Shown: piece by piece, positions 35,260-47,460 of the stretch
Position numbering within the stretch: the stretch's first letter is position 1
Layout: each line of letters starts with the position of its first letter
Notes under the pieces: generated by a model
The model's input: only the letters and a program-made list of their open reading frames with translations
Told to the model about the DNA's origin: nothing
The model's database searches: none
DNA from: Chondrosia reniformis
Taxonomy: Eukaryota > Porifera > Demospongiae > Chondrillida > Chondrillidae
NCBI GenBank assembly: GCA_947172415.1
Contig: OX359198.1
Coordinates: 1,581,401 to 1,645,400, forward strand
Length of the DNA stretch: 64,000 nt
Direction of reading: 5' to 3'
Made by a program: the position numbers and the translations under genes

Positions 35260-36669
35260 GTTGAAGTGTACTCAATCAGAATGGAGCTGGGATGTCATCC
35301 CCTTGATCAAAACAAGAAGGTTTACAAGACCTTCAGTAGAATTGAAAAAATGTGTAAGTGTTGTGTGTGTAATTGCTGCTGAATTAATATGAATAATTTA
35401 AACACCATTTTCCTACATACGTACGTACTTTGTTTAGTCTATAAAAGACCTATAGGGAACTACAGTAAACCTAGTGAGAGCTTTGGATGAGGATACAAGA
35501 GTCTAAACATCTTTAATAGGAAACAGACCACATTGTTTGTACATAACTGAGAATTTCCTACGTATTTTGAATGGCAATGTGCATTTGAAGTATGTTTATG
35601 TGTATTTGCTTCTTAATTCTAAATATTTACTGTAAACAAGTTTGTTATGATGAGACTCTAGAATGGAAATTGTATACTTCACTATGTTTATATATACTGT
35701 AATGGGGTATATATACTGTAATGGGGTATACCTATAATACATAATAAATAAGTAGGTTTACTGAAACTATTTAGGTATCAATTGGAATGATTTTAGTACA
35801 AAAAATAAAGAAAGTAATACGTACGTACATTTATATAGTACGTACATCTGCACACCTTTAGATACATGGAGGGATTATATCTGTTTGTGTTTAATGAAGA
35901 ATGTGAGATTGCAGGTTTTGCCCGCTTTTAATGTACATTGATTTGACACCTCAGTAATTCCATATACTAGTCGGTACACCTTGAACTTCATCTCTCACTC
36001 TTTTAACCACAATGTTTTACTTGTACCTGTAATTTGGATACATCACAATCTATTTCCCTCGCATTTCATTCACGTATATATATCCATTAGGAGGGATATG
36101 TTTATTTTAATAATAATAACAAAAGTATGTACATTTGTACTTCTTATTGTACAGCACAAGTGAAAGAAGCTGCAAAGGAAGTCTTTGAAATTTCAGAGGA
36201 TAAAGAGTGCAGGCTGTGGCATAGATATATGACAAGTCACTATGAACAGGTCAAAGGTCAGCTACTGTCTGATTGTATTGCAGAGTGTACCTGTTGCTTG
36301 GCAACCACATTGATATTGCAGCTACCTAGCCAGTTTGGCTTATTAGTCACAAAAAAGATTGGTGAGGGTGTTTACAATAAATTATGATGGGAATAAATGG
36401 GATTGTCTGAGATTATACATTCTATAAATGAAGTTAATGACTTGTGTATTGTCTGAACTTAAAAAATATTGTAATTTAGTTGAGGGGGGCATACATGTAA
36501 AATATATGTATGTTAGTCCTATTCCCATGTTTTAGATAACGATGAACTACAAGATTGTGGTATCTATAGCAACCAGTTAGTGTTACTAGAAGTGAAAAAT
36601 GAAGACGGAACGTGGCCAAGACAAACATATACACAAGGGACAAGAGTGATCATGAGCAAAGATTTGTAG
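35260..36669 (+). pseudogene. orphan UBL exons of a third kinase-DUSP-UBL copy
   Basis: Exons 35260-35353, 36155-36256 and 36536-36669 encode VEVYSIRMELGCHPLDQNKK, VKEAAKEVFEISEDKECRLW and NDELQDCGIYSNQL, ending ...GTRVIMSKDL-stop. They match exons 4-6 of kinase A with about the same exon lengths (94 and 102 bp). The kinase, coiled coil and DUSP parts are absent. The preceding sequence (about 35200) is the breakpoint with the pyrophosphatase B intron. It shows that the DUSP-UBL gene can end directly after the UBL, with no peptidase. Confidence 0.82.
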
Positions 36670-36900
36670 ACATGTATGTATGTTTGTATGTAGATAATTC
36701 ATCATCATAAAGCTGATCATGAACCTGGGTTATATGGACTGTAGAACCTTGGAAACATGGGTTGCAGCCAATATAGTGCATGTGTGTCTTATGTGTGAGA
36801 TTAAATATGTTTTCGTCTATAGTAAGAAATCCAGTGCGTCGTATATAAATCGAGTCGATCAGAATAATCGATATATTTTCTTATCGCAGTATCGTTGTTG

Positions 36901-39900
36901 ATGATTTGTGTTGCTGGTGCACGTTTAGTTGTTCAATTAGTCCCTTCTGTGACGAGAAGTGTTGGACGTCCAATTCTCAAGACCAGTTTAGCCTATTTAT
37001 CGAGCAGAAGAGGTATCAGTATGGCCTTCTCAACCGAAGAACGCGGTTCTCCTAATTCATTGGAATATCGTGTCTTTTTCAGTAAGTGAGGAATGAGGAA
37101 GACATTTTGTTGTAGGAACATGTGATCATGAGCTACTAGCACAAGACAGTTGGGGTCCTTAAGCCACAGCTCAAGTAGATTAGCTCATAGATGTTGCATG
37201 TTTAAAGCGCCTTTATACTGCCGATCAAAATGCATTAATCACATGCAGAATTCACAATTTTGAAGTACATATATTATAGAATCGGCGAGATTTCACTACT
37301 ACTGCTTGTTCCACTGTGAAATAGATATGCATATTGTATTTTAAGCTAAAACGTTTGTGTTCCTTTTTACCTCTAGAGCGTCCGGACAACACTCCTATCT
37401 CTCCATTTCACGATATTCCCCTCTATGCTAACAATGAGGTACATGAGCGTGTATGCCTAAATAGATTAGAAAGCCATAAAGTTTCGTGTATATACATATA
37501 TACGTTTGTCTTCACTGTATATATTAAGATACCAAGATAAGGTACGTGCCATTAATTTGCTAGAACCATAGATATATTAACCTACTACACATATGTAGTA
37601 GGTTATTACATCTATGCTAGAACTCAGTATTAGAGATGTGGAACCATAGTCATAGTTGACACTTGAAGTGGAGTAACAATCACTATATATACAGTTTCAA
37701 ATTTCTTTACATAATGGGACCAATTTCTGTGTATATGTAATACCCTTGGATACACGCAAGAGCTAAAGGACTTTATCAGGTATCAGGAAGATAAAAGACT
37801 CCCAGGGTCACTGGAGGGGGAATTCCCTGAAACAGCTGTCTGCATGGCCCAGAAGGGCAAAGGGTTGCTATGAAACTGTATCCTCATCCAAAGCTCATGG
37901 GGTTTTCCTAACTAGTAAGTTTAGGAAAGTATTCAATGTTTTCTTAACCTGTGTTGATAGGAAAATGGTGTTGTAGATTTTTCAAGTAACTGTATTTTCA
38001 AGTTTCAATATTGAATATTGTACAATAGAATATGACCAATGGCCAAACACTTTGTATTATACATTTGATGCCGGAGATGCTCATTACTTCGTATGTAAAA
38101 ATGTAAAAATGTTAGACTGATCGATTTTTTGAGCAATAGCGTAGTAGGAATTCATGAACAATAACAATAATAGTATACAGGAAATTTGACCACAAAGTCT
38201 TCATCAGCTGTAAAACTGATTTATTAAAATCATAAATAGGCTACCTCCTTTAGAGGAGATGCCATAAATGGATAATTTATTCATATATTATGATCCTACC
38301 TGTACATTTAGAAGACTGTGGTCAACATGGTAGTAGAAGTACCGAGATGGACAAATGCCAAAATGGAGGTTTGTGATAACTGTTTAGCGGTACACTATAA
38401 CTGATTCATGCAATATTATATGTGAAGTGATAGGGCTTATTTGTCGCGATCATGATGATATTGCTGATGAAGACCTGCGGGTTGAAACGTTCTATTCCAA
38501 AGATTTAATGTTGCTGTTGCTCAATAAACTTCATATTACAATATTATATGTATATGTTATCATTTCTTTGTCTTGAATGAATAGAGGTTCATTGCCCTGT
38601 TGTTGTAATGAAAGGAGTTATTGAGGAGAACAAACATTCTTAAACTGTGTGAATTGTTCATGACTATTATCTTTATACTTGTTTTCTTATATGACAGTTT
38701 CTGAAGTTCTACTTCCTATTAAATGAGCAATATAAAGGTTTAGAGTGAAAAATGTACACTTTACATCTTAAATGTCTCTATTTTTATCTCCTACATATAT
38801 ACCTATGTATGTATGTATGTATGTACGTGTATTGTGTAGATCAGTGTCAATGAGCCACTCAACCCGATCAAGCAGGACGTGAAGAAGGGAAAGTTACGCT
38901 TTGTCAACAACTGTTTCCCATACCGTGGTTACCTGTGGAACTATGGTGCACTGCCTCAAGTAAGGGTCTACCTCTTATTTGAGAAGGGTCTACCTCTTAT
39001 TTGAGAAGGGTCTGCCTCTTATTTGAGAAGGGTCTGCCTCTTATTTGAGAAGGATCTGCCTCTTATTTGAGAAGGGTCTGCCTCTTATTTGAGAAGGATC
39101 TGCCTCTTATTTGAGAAGGGTCTAACTCTTATTTGAGAAGTGTCTGCCTCTTATTTGAGAAGGGTCTACCTCTTATTTGAGAAGGGTCTACCTCTTATTT
39201 GAGAAGGGCTTGGTGGTGAAGGGTCTACTACCTCTTGATGGAGAATTACCTGAGGATGTTAATGGATAATTTCACCATAGTAATTGAATGCATTGTGTGG
39301 TTTGAAAGAGATGATTTATCACTGATTGGCTAATAGCTAGACTGTACCTTTAGTGGCTTAGGAGCCAGGGGGAGGTAGGAGGAGCCTGGGGGGAGGGGAG
39401 GATTATCCCTATAAATTTGTGAGTATATGTGTAGTTATATTTTATGTACTGAAACCACTGCACTGTTCTCGGACCTTGTAAGAGTGCTCCCTTGAGTATT
39501 ACAACTTTTGCTGAGTGAAACAGTTTATTGTAATTGGAATCGATTGAAGTCTGTAAACCTATTTGCTTAATTAATTAAATTAAAGTACCCACTACTTTGT
39601 GTATGCAAGAAAGCAATTGTCATTGGTCATTTACTTTAAGCTAAAAATGGAATGAATGAGTATCAGGTGTCATTGTTATACTAGACCTCCACTTACAGTA
39701 TTTCTTTCAGAGTATTTAGCAAGGACGGCTGAATGATGATAATAGAAATGAAGGGGGCATTGTGTACCAATGTTCATGATTCAGGCACATACGTATATAG
39801 TGTGGAATCATCTATATAATTTGTCATTTTCAAGGGTGGACACAAATTTTCAAGGCACATTGCCACCTCTGAAGGAAACCCTGACTTAGTCCTAGTCAGA

Positions 39901-42751
39901 AGTTATCTTCAGCTTTGCCATGTACTTTAGAGTGAAGTAGTGCTTTGTATGATCCTTATCTGTAGACCTGGGAGGACCCCAGCCATCTTGATCCAAACAC
40001 TAATGCTAAAGGAGACAATGATCCACTTGATGTCTGTGAGATAGGCAGCAAGGTATGTACACGCCCCCACCTACACACCCACTGACACACCCACTGACAC
40101 ACCCATCATTACACCCACCCAATTACACACCCTTAACCACACCCACTGACACACAATCATGTTCTCCTTTGATGTAGATTGGTGTGCGAGGAGAGATTAA
40201 GCAGGTTAAAGTACTGGGTACTTTGGCACTGATAGATGAAGGAGAAACCGACTGGAAGATTTTGGGTATTGACATAACAGATCCTCTAGCTGACAAAATT
40301 AATGGTTAGCCTACCTACATACCTTGTGTTTATCTGTATATGGGATTATATTATGAAGGAATAAGGAGTGCTTGTTGCGATCATTATGAGAATAAAGCCT
40401 TGTTGAGCATCAGCAACATGGATTTACTAGTTTAGGACGTTTTGACCCGGAGGTCTTTATCAGTATTATATGAGCAATGAGAATACAAGCCAGTTTTTGG
40501 GGATTATATCATGTACATTTGAGTTGCTGTTAAAATGGGTACTTGCAAGCCACTGTGTTAAATTTCTAATTTGCAGAGCTGTTCATCCAGTAGTAGGTTT
40601 CACTATACAAAGACGCTTCTGAATAGTCACAATATATTAATGTAACCCGAATGTCTAGATGGTAAGTCCTACCGATGATGGTGAATCTCTTCTTATAGAT
40701 ATTGAAGATATAGAGAGAGAAATGCCTGGAATGATTCAACACACAGTAAACTGGTTTAGGATCTATAAAATGCCAACGGGCAAACCACCCAACCAGTTTG
40801 CCTTCGATGCAAAACCAAAAAACAAGGTATTGAGGAAATGTAGTTACAAGGAACATGTTGCATTACAATTTAAAGACTTAAGTCTTGGAGGATATATATA
40901 CAGGATATATATGACTATTAAATCTAATCTGTAGGCAGTTACTAGTCATCTGTATTGCTCTACGTATGTACAGTTTCTAGCTGGATCTCGACCTCCTCCT
41001 CACCAAATCATTGCCATCTCTCTCCTCGCGAAAGCCTCCTTGACATTCAAAGGCAATATCTACATTTGTCTTACTCACTTCAAGTCCAATGATTTTTGCA
41101 CTCAATTGACTGCTTTCATTCATCTCCAAAATGATCTTCTCATCCGGGGGAGGGACTATGATATGAATAACACAATAATCTTCTCTTGGTCTTCTGATTA
41201 TGTTGTGTGTATCTGATTTGTCTGTTGTTGAACTGTATTCTTGCTGTGTGTGGTTGTATTGGATTGAAAGTGTACGACTGAGATGTGTTTGATCTTGTGT
41301 GTGTGTAGGCCTTTGCTGAAGACGTTATTAGGCAAACTCATGTTCAATGGTTGAGTCTGATTGAAGGGAAAGTGGACAAGGGGGCCATCGGAGTGTAGGT
41401 TGTCATGGCAATGTCTTTAACACCTCTATATACCTTTACTCTCAAAGCTATACATAAATAAAATAAATATTGTATGACATACATAACATGCTGAATACAG
41501 TTATTTGGAAATGTAGCTCTTTAGTGTACAGAGACCAGATTCATACATATTTCCCCTTTAGATTGAGAGCAATGATACAGAACTTGACGTCCTCTCTCTC
41601 TTTTATTAGACTAGCCAATTTATTAGTTTACCTATGCTACATTGGATGTTAGGAATTTCTTCAAACTGCACCAAACTCATCTTTGAGATGGTTCATCTTT
41701 AGTCTTTTGAGTGTCTAGAGACACAGTTTGTTTCTTGTAAATAAAACGTTTCATCTATGGGGCTAAAGATGAGCCATCTCAAAGATTATCCCACTAAGTT
41801 TGTGTGATCCTCTGATGTACAGATAAATGCATTTACCTACTTTGGAAACCCTAACCTTAAGCTCGCAAAGACTTGACTTGAGCCATATATGTACGTACGT
41901 ATTCGTCTATCTGATTGTTATTTCATAAATAGCTAGTGTTGTATCTCTCATATATAGGTAGACATGTGAGAATTGCTAAGTTTACTTAATTTTAAAATTG
42001 AATTGGCTTTATGTAGATTGACTGTGGAGAATTCTTCCAGTCCATATGTTGTATCTCCGCAGCAATCTGTGGAGATTGTCAGCCAGGTCAGTCCGATACA
42101 CACATATAGGACATTCATATAATTATACTTAAGCTGTCTTTTAAATTTGCAATTTTCTTATCTTCCTCCATCCATCCTGTAGCAACCACCCCCTGGCCTA
42201 GCCCAACCTATTCCATCAGAAGGTACATACAGTACACATATACAGTACATACAGTACATACAGTACACATATACATTTGAGCATCAGCAACACTTATATT
42301 TGAGAAACTGAAACTTAAGCATTTCGACCTGTAGGTCTTCTTCAACAATATATAGGTTGAAATGTTCAAATCTCTGTTTCTTGAATATGATACTCAATTT
42401 TTTGTGATTTTGCATATGGGTGACCTGATTTCTAATTTAATGCATATATAGTTTAGCTGATCTACTAGGCAAATTAGGTGTCACATCCATAGCTTTGTAG
42501 GTCTATGGCCCCCTTTAGCATAAACTTGGTAGGTCAAACCTCTACAATGCTCCATAATAGGCTAAATAACTAAATCAACTCAGAAATAGACTTTAGATAG
42601 ATATTTGCTAATAGCTAAGTATAGTAACTTGTATACTAGATAAAGTGTTGAGATACATTTGGTAACTTATGTGTTTTGTTGCAAACTACACAATATTTCA
42701 ATTTTTCTTGTTTTAGTGGACAATGTTGCCTTTGTAAAAGCTGATCAATAG
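36901..42751 (+). CDS. PPA: family I inorganic pyrophosphatase (complete copy C)
   Basis: Eleven exons: 36901-37081, 37377-37438, 38312-38368, 38840-38959, 39966-40052, 40178-40304, 40699-40826, 41309-41394, 42017-42086, 42183-42222 and 42717-42751, about 330 residues. The enzyme hydrolyses pyrophosphate to two phosphates. The family signature is [12 protein letters not shown], with further conserved blocks [60 protein letters not shown] and [20 protein letters not shown]. The first 40 residues are Arg/Ser/Leu-rich without acidic residues, as in a mitochondrial presequence. An internal Met (MAFSTEERG) aligns with the usual cytosolic start, so both locations are possible. The C-terminus ([25 protein letters not shown]) is an unusual extension. 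It is the only copy with all exons and with Gln at the exon 4/5 junction, where copies A and B have Arg. Confidence 0.93.
37567..37615. mobile_element. 49-bp palindromic insertion with 8-bp target duplication
   Basis: The insert starts CATAGATATATTAACCTACT and folds back on itself around ACACATATGT. It is flanked on both sides by GCTAGAAC (37559-37566 and 37616-37623). Units A (about 16230) and B (about 30025) have a single GCTAGAAC and no insert. An 8-bp duplication is typical of hAT-type transposition. Confidence 0.8.
38961..39209. repeat. 22-bp minisatellite, about 11 copies (unit C)
   Basis: Same unit as at 17690, directly after the exon 4 donor of the complete pyrophosphatase gene. Confidence 0.93.
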
Positions 42752-42890
42752 AATTGAAATTATAAACACGAATAGGTACACGATATTGGCTAGAAATTAA
42801 TGACTTTTGATTATTATGTAATGTTATGATTTTTGATATTACAAAATTATGTAATGTTTGGTTTCATTGTTATGTATACAAACGTTTCCT

Positions 42891-43033
42891 GCACCACGGC
42901 GTAGTGCCCTTGCACAACGGCGTGGTGCACTTGATGACATCAGACGGTGAATTCCCTTTTATGCATCGCGTTGCACTACGGCAACTACGCCAATCACTAC
43001 GCTCGTGGTGCAGTATGACATTTTGTATAAAAG
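42891..43033 (+). promoter_or_regulatory. metallothionein-like gene promoter with palindromic elements and TATA box
   Basis: GCACCACGGCGTAGTGC (42891-42907) and GCACAACGGCGTGGTGC (42912-42928) are near-perfect dyads of the half-site GCACNACG. Further half-sites lie at 42973 (GCACTACG) and in TCACTACGCTCGTGGTGC (42995-43011). A CRE/ATF-like TGATGACATCA is at 42932-42942. TATAAAAG at 43026-43033 lies 92 bp before the ATG. The GC-rich cluster stands out from the AT-rich surroundings. The elements do not match the vertebrate MRE core exactly. Confidence 0.7.
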
Positions 43034-43124
43034 AACAAGCGGTTCTCGTCTACTCCATTAAAAAGATAAAGAACAATTAAATCCAAGGATTTAAAGCAAT
43101 TTGTAGAAAGTTTGAGAGGATAAA

Positions 43125-44358
43125 ATGGCTGACCAAGGATCAAAAGTTTGTCCCCGTTGTCGTAAGTTAACACAACGACTCTCCTGTATCTACTTATTCA
43201 TCTTACGTAATACCCTCCCGTATAGTTAACTATGTCTATATAGGTATATGATACGTAGTCACGATATAGCTATGCCATATAGATTGACTTGATTCATTTG
43301 CTCTTGAATATGTTATGTTATCAAAAGTCTTTATTGATTGTTTGTCTACCCTCACAGCTGACTGTACGTGCGGACCAAACTGCCACTGTCCTGACGGATG
43401 CGCCGGATCATGTTGCAAGGATGGGAAGTGTGTCTGCCAAAAGTGTGAGAAGTGCGGTAAGTTTAAAGGACTGGAATACATTTTCTGTTGTACCTTTGGC
43501 AACAAATGGCATTGTATACAGTTGTCTAAAGTATTACATAGTAGGACTCTATAGGATTAGCTAAATATCCAGTTTAGTATATGTTTACATATCTACTAAT
43601 TTCTTAATGGTTGGTACTCTGAGGTACCCTTTGAGCTTATTGTGCAATTATTGTGCAATTGTTATAGACAACTGTAAGCTTATTGTGCAATTGTTATAGA
43701 CAACTGTAAGCTTATTGTACAATTGTAATTGTTATAGAGAACTGTTGCTGTGGCCCAGACTGTAAGTGTCCTGCCAACTGTAAAGGATCATGTTGCAAGG
43801 ATGGAAAGTGTATCTGTCAGACCTGTCAGAAATGTGGTAAGTCTAAAGTCTGATAATTTCCAATCTTGTTCTGTACACCTTTGGCAGTATAGGATGTTAC
43901 ACTGTCTACAGTTGTATGTATTATGGTTAGCTAAATATAGTGTGTTATATATCAATTTATCCCTTATATGGTTGGTACTGTTTCTTTGAGCGACACTTAC
44001 TGTATATTCTCCTCTTATAGTAAACTGTTCTTGTGGTCCAAACTGCAAGTGTCCCGAAGGATGTCCCGGATCTTGTTGTAAAGATGGAAAAAGCTGTTGT
44101 GATGTGTGCCAGAAATGTGGTTAGTCTAAATACTGTTAGGAGATTAGTTATCAAAGATTTTGTACTAATGTAGAATTGTTAGGAGATTAGTTATCAAAGA
44201 TTTTGTACTAATATAGAAGTAGACTGTTTTGTAATATTTTAATATAAAAATTGGTTACTTTCTCTGTAGTAAATTGCAAGTGTGGAAAAGACTGCAAGTG
44301 TCCGGATAACTGTCCAGGAAATTGCTGCGAGGGTGACAGTTGTACAGGTTGCAAGTGA
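43125..44358 (+). CDS. modular cysteine-rich metallothionein-like protein
   Basis: Five exons: 43125-43161, 43358-43456, 43738-43836, 44021-44119 and 44270-44358, giving 140 residues with roughly 45 cysteines. Exons 2-4 are each exactly 99 bp, with phase-1 introns on both sides, and each encodes one module such as DCTCGPNCHCPDGCAGSCC followed by KDGKCVCQKCEKC. Exon 5 is a shorter fourth module ending SCTGCK. The spacing of CxC, CC and CxxC motifs is that of metallothioneins, which bind zinc, copper or cadmium in the cytosol; metal preference cannot be read from the sequence. There is no signal peptide. The upstream TATA promoter with repeated palindromes suggests inducible expression. A different small Cys-rich metal-binding family is the main alternative. 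Confidence 0.85.
43634..43740 (+). repeat. tandem duplication of a 3' splice site
   Basis: A unit of about 32 bp containing AATTGTTATAG/ACAACTGTAAGC occurs twice before the true acceptor GTTATAG/AGAACTGTTGC of exon 3. Each decoy copy carries the AG and the first exon bases, followed by a GTAAGC donor-like sequence. Confidence 0.8.
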
Positions 44359-45540
44359 ACATTTTGACATGTTACAAATAGTTGGAGACTATAGACATGG
44401 TTTAAGTTGAAGCTTTAATTTTGTTTTAATCACTGATATTTTCAAAATACATGGCTAAGTGTTGAATTGATCAAGAAATTATTAAAATGAAAATCTCTAA
44501 ATGAATAAATCAACAATGATCACATGTTGAACTACTGGTATACCGTTATAGAGAATGCCAGATTATGATTAAATAGCTTTTCATAAATTCAAAGTCTGAT
44601 ATATGTATTATAGTTAAATAGATGCGACCTATATAGCTATATCTGGAGACTAAATCAGATGAAAACCTTTCACAAGTGTACAACTAGTCTTGCACCCCTG
44701 TACTCCAGATATAATGGATACATGATTATTAGAAATAACCACTATAATAATGGCAGTGGGAAGAAGAGAGTACACACTTAATTCACTGGCCAACTCTTGC
44801 AAGGATATCTACACTACTGGATAAAGGATTAAGGCATCTTTATCTCCTCTATACGCGTCTACTTTGACATGGATCTATATAGTGAGAGGAGAGCCTATTG
44901 CATATTTGGATACAAGTACAGTACATTGTCTACTTGTCCCATTAATCTCACTAGATATTAATCAAATTAATGGCAATGTCCTGGGAGACATGCCGACTCT
45001 GTGACTAATGGTGTGCCATGTGACTCTGTGAAGTACCTGTCTCATGGTATAGAATATATAACATTTGTGGTAGAACAGTAGGGCATATATATATATACTC
45101 ACGGTGGAGACAGCACTTGTGGTTTTGGTGATATCACCGAAGGAGATATTCTTTTGATAGGTATATGCATAAATGGGTTCTATGTATCAAATATTTGCAC
45201 ACATGTCTGGACCTATGCTTAGGTCATATAGATAAGCCATCAAAGTGGCCTTTTTACATTCACTGTAACTTTCCCTTAGCCATGGAGCACAACTTCCTAA
45301 TTTTGTCCAAAACAACTATTTCTGTGAGTGTTGTCCTGACAATAGAAGACCTATGTCTTCACGGCTAGGGTTTGTAGCACTGTACAGCCCTAGCTATAGC
45401 AGACATATGCATAGAAGCACATTGGTGCGGAACCCCATATAAACTGAATAGGTATGACAGTTAACATGCAATGTTGCAACATACAGTGATGCATTACATG
45501 TTGAATTTCATGTGTAAAGCTAAGACTATCTGTCAACATT
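44359..45540. other. intergenic, no gene recognised
   Basis: AT-rich 3' flank of the metallothionein-like gene. Only short open frames without codon bias or known motifs are present. Contains a small perfect palindrome, GGTGATATCACC, near 45130. Confidence 0.5.
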
Positions 45541-45721
45541 TACGTACAGACATCAATACATCATGTCCAATGAGTTTAGAAATTTTTATGCATGGAATAA
45601 AACGTTAACCTTATCTATCAACATTACTTTTGCATGCCAATTTAATGTACTAGTGCTAAGTCAACTCAGTCATGATCAAATGGAAAGCTATAAAGCTAAT
45701 ATACTTTATGTGAACATTCAC

Positions 45722-45948
45722 CAGACATCTACAAAACATGTCCAATGAATTTTAGAAAGTTTAATGTATGATAAAATTTGTCCTATCTCTCACCATAATA
45801 TTATACACAAGAATTTAATGTACATTCACTGCTTTAACTCTGTCAAATGAAAAGCTATATACAGCTAATGTATATAGTGAAAGATAGGGCAAATTTAGCC
45901 ATACATTAAAATTTCCAATATTCATTGGACATGTTTTGTAGATGTCTG
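45722..45948. repeat. foldback element with arms of about 75 bp
   Basis: The left arm starts CAGACATCTACAAAACATGT and the right arm ends ACATGTTTTGTAGATGTCTG. The arms stay complementary, with a few mismatches, for about 75 bp. A third, diverged arm in direct orientation lies at about 45548-45625. No coding capacity, so it is probably a MITE. Confidence 0.78.
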
Positions 45949-46135
45949 ATATGTAAGAGAAATCAGAATGTAAGTATATAGCTACATTATACAAGTAAAT
46001 TAGTGAACAAGAAGTGGGTGGAATAACCTTAAGAGAATTCGAAATCACACAGTGTGCACGTGGCTGCATCAATTTTAAAGCTATCTAAGCCCTAAACTGC
46101 AAAACAACCCCAAGATTTCGTGTTTGTTGTGTTGA

Positions 46136-46315
46136 AAATTTCCTTTTTCTTTTCGCTTCATTTCTCCTTTTCCCTTTTTTCTTTTTCGCTTACTTTCCTT
46201 CTTTTTCCCTTTTTTCTTTTTCTTAATTGCCGCAATCTTTCTTATTTTTCCTTTTTTTCTTTTTCGTTTTATTTATCTCCTTTTTCCCTTTTTTTCTTTT
46301 TCGTTTTACTTCCTT
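46136..46315. repeat. polypyrimidine tract
   Basis: About 180 bp of nearly pure C/T on the plus strand, built of TTTTTCCCTTTTTTC-like units. The open frame across it (Phe/Ser/Leu) is a low-complexity artefact. Confidence 0.85.
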
Positions 46316-46599
46316 CTTCGACATTTATGGGCAATGGCTGACCTTTGGATTTTAATAATACTTGTTATGCAATAATTTACAAGAGTATACTGAATGCTTA
46401 CACAGATGTATGCAATTACGATGAGCTGGGAAGTATTATCTTATTATCTCATGAATTCATCTTTATCGACAATATTGGGATTGCATATAACCACTGCACA
46501 ATGATCATTTTTGTTTGATAATTCTGAAATATATACATGTACATTTAAAAAAGGAAAAACAGTTAAACAATGTAGTTCTTAAACAATTTTTTCATGGTT

Positions 46600-47460
46600 G
46601 CATGCTGTTTCTTCTCCTTTTGAGTGTTACTGGATCGCTGCTGCAGTACTTCGCTTCGCATCACTTTACTGAGTGTAAAGGTGATCCCAGGGCACACCAC
46701 GAGGAGGTGGAAGTACTTCGTGCCCCAAAAGGCCTCCGGTTTCTCAACTCTGTTTGACACTTCCACTACTTGCGTCGTAAGAGAAGTTGCTCGGGAACGG
46801 TCCGGCGTACCTGACCGACCTGTGACCAGTTACTAGTCCTGCACTGCCTCACGCTACGGACAGAACAAGCCCGACCCTGGCGGACCACAAACTCCCACCA
46901 ATGAGAATCATCATGTGCACACAACGCAGCTTGAGAGCACTGTACACAGACTTTAGCTCATTGGGATCGGCCAGGTTGCTTTAGAGTAGGGACCCATCGA
47001 TGAACTATAAGAAAAGAATTAGAGAATAAATAATTACCAGCATACGGACATAAACATCGAGCACATGCGCATGTAAAATTCCAAATGCAAATGCAATGTC
47101 TTCCAAACCAACCTGATGTGGCAGCCTACAATAGCTTCCTGACCGACTACGTAGTGGCACTGGACCACACCAACCTCCAGGTACGGGTCGTATAGCAAGA
47201 ATCCGCAAGTGCCAATTTAACACACAAGCAAGATTAATAGTGAGATACATCTCCAGGCACTAACCCATAGGTAGAGAGACCACCCCACTATACGAACACC
47301 GATGACCCTTCGGAAAGGCATGTACCATGACTCGTGCTCCAATCATGGTTTTCGCATCGATCCACACCAAAGTAGACCTCCAGAGTTGATAGCCCGGAGG
47401 CCAACGACTGAAAATTTCCTCAACTATTTATAAGAAATTGTCGGCGGGAAGCATCGTGAA
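46600..47460. other. GC-richer, unassigned segment
   Basis: This block has more GC and more CpG than its surroundings. On the minus strand it holds short open stretches such as EEIFSRWPPGYQLWRSTLVW (about 47420-47360) and DPNELKSVYSALKLRCVHMM (about 46965-46905), interrupted by stops. It could be exons of a decayed or unrecognised gene, or a retroelement fragment. I do not recognise a family. Confidence 0.35.

Noticed and set aside
46120..46341. Phe/Ser/Leu-rich open frame resembling a membrane protein
   Set aside because: It is produced by the polypyrimidine tract and has no start context or homologous features.
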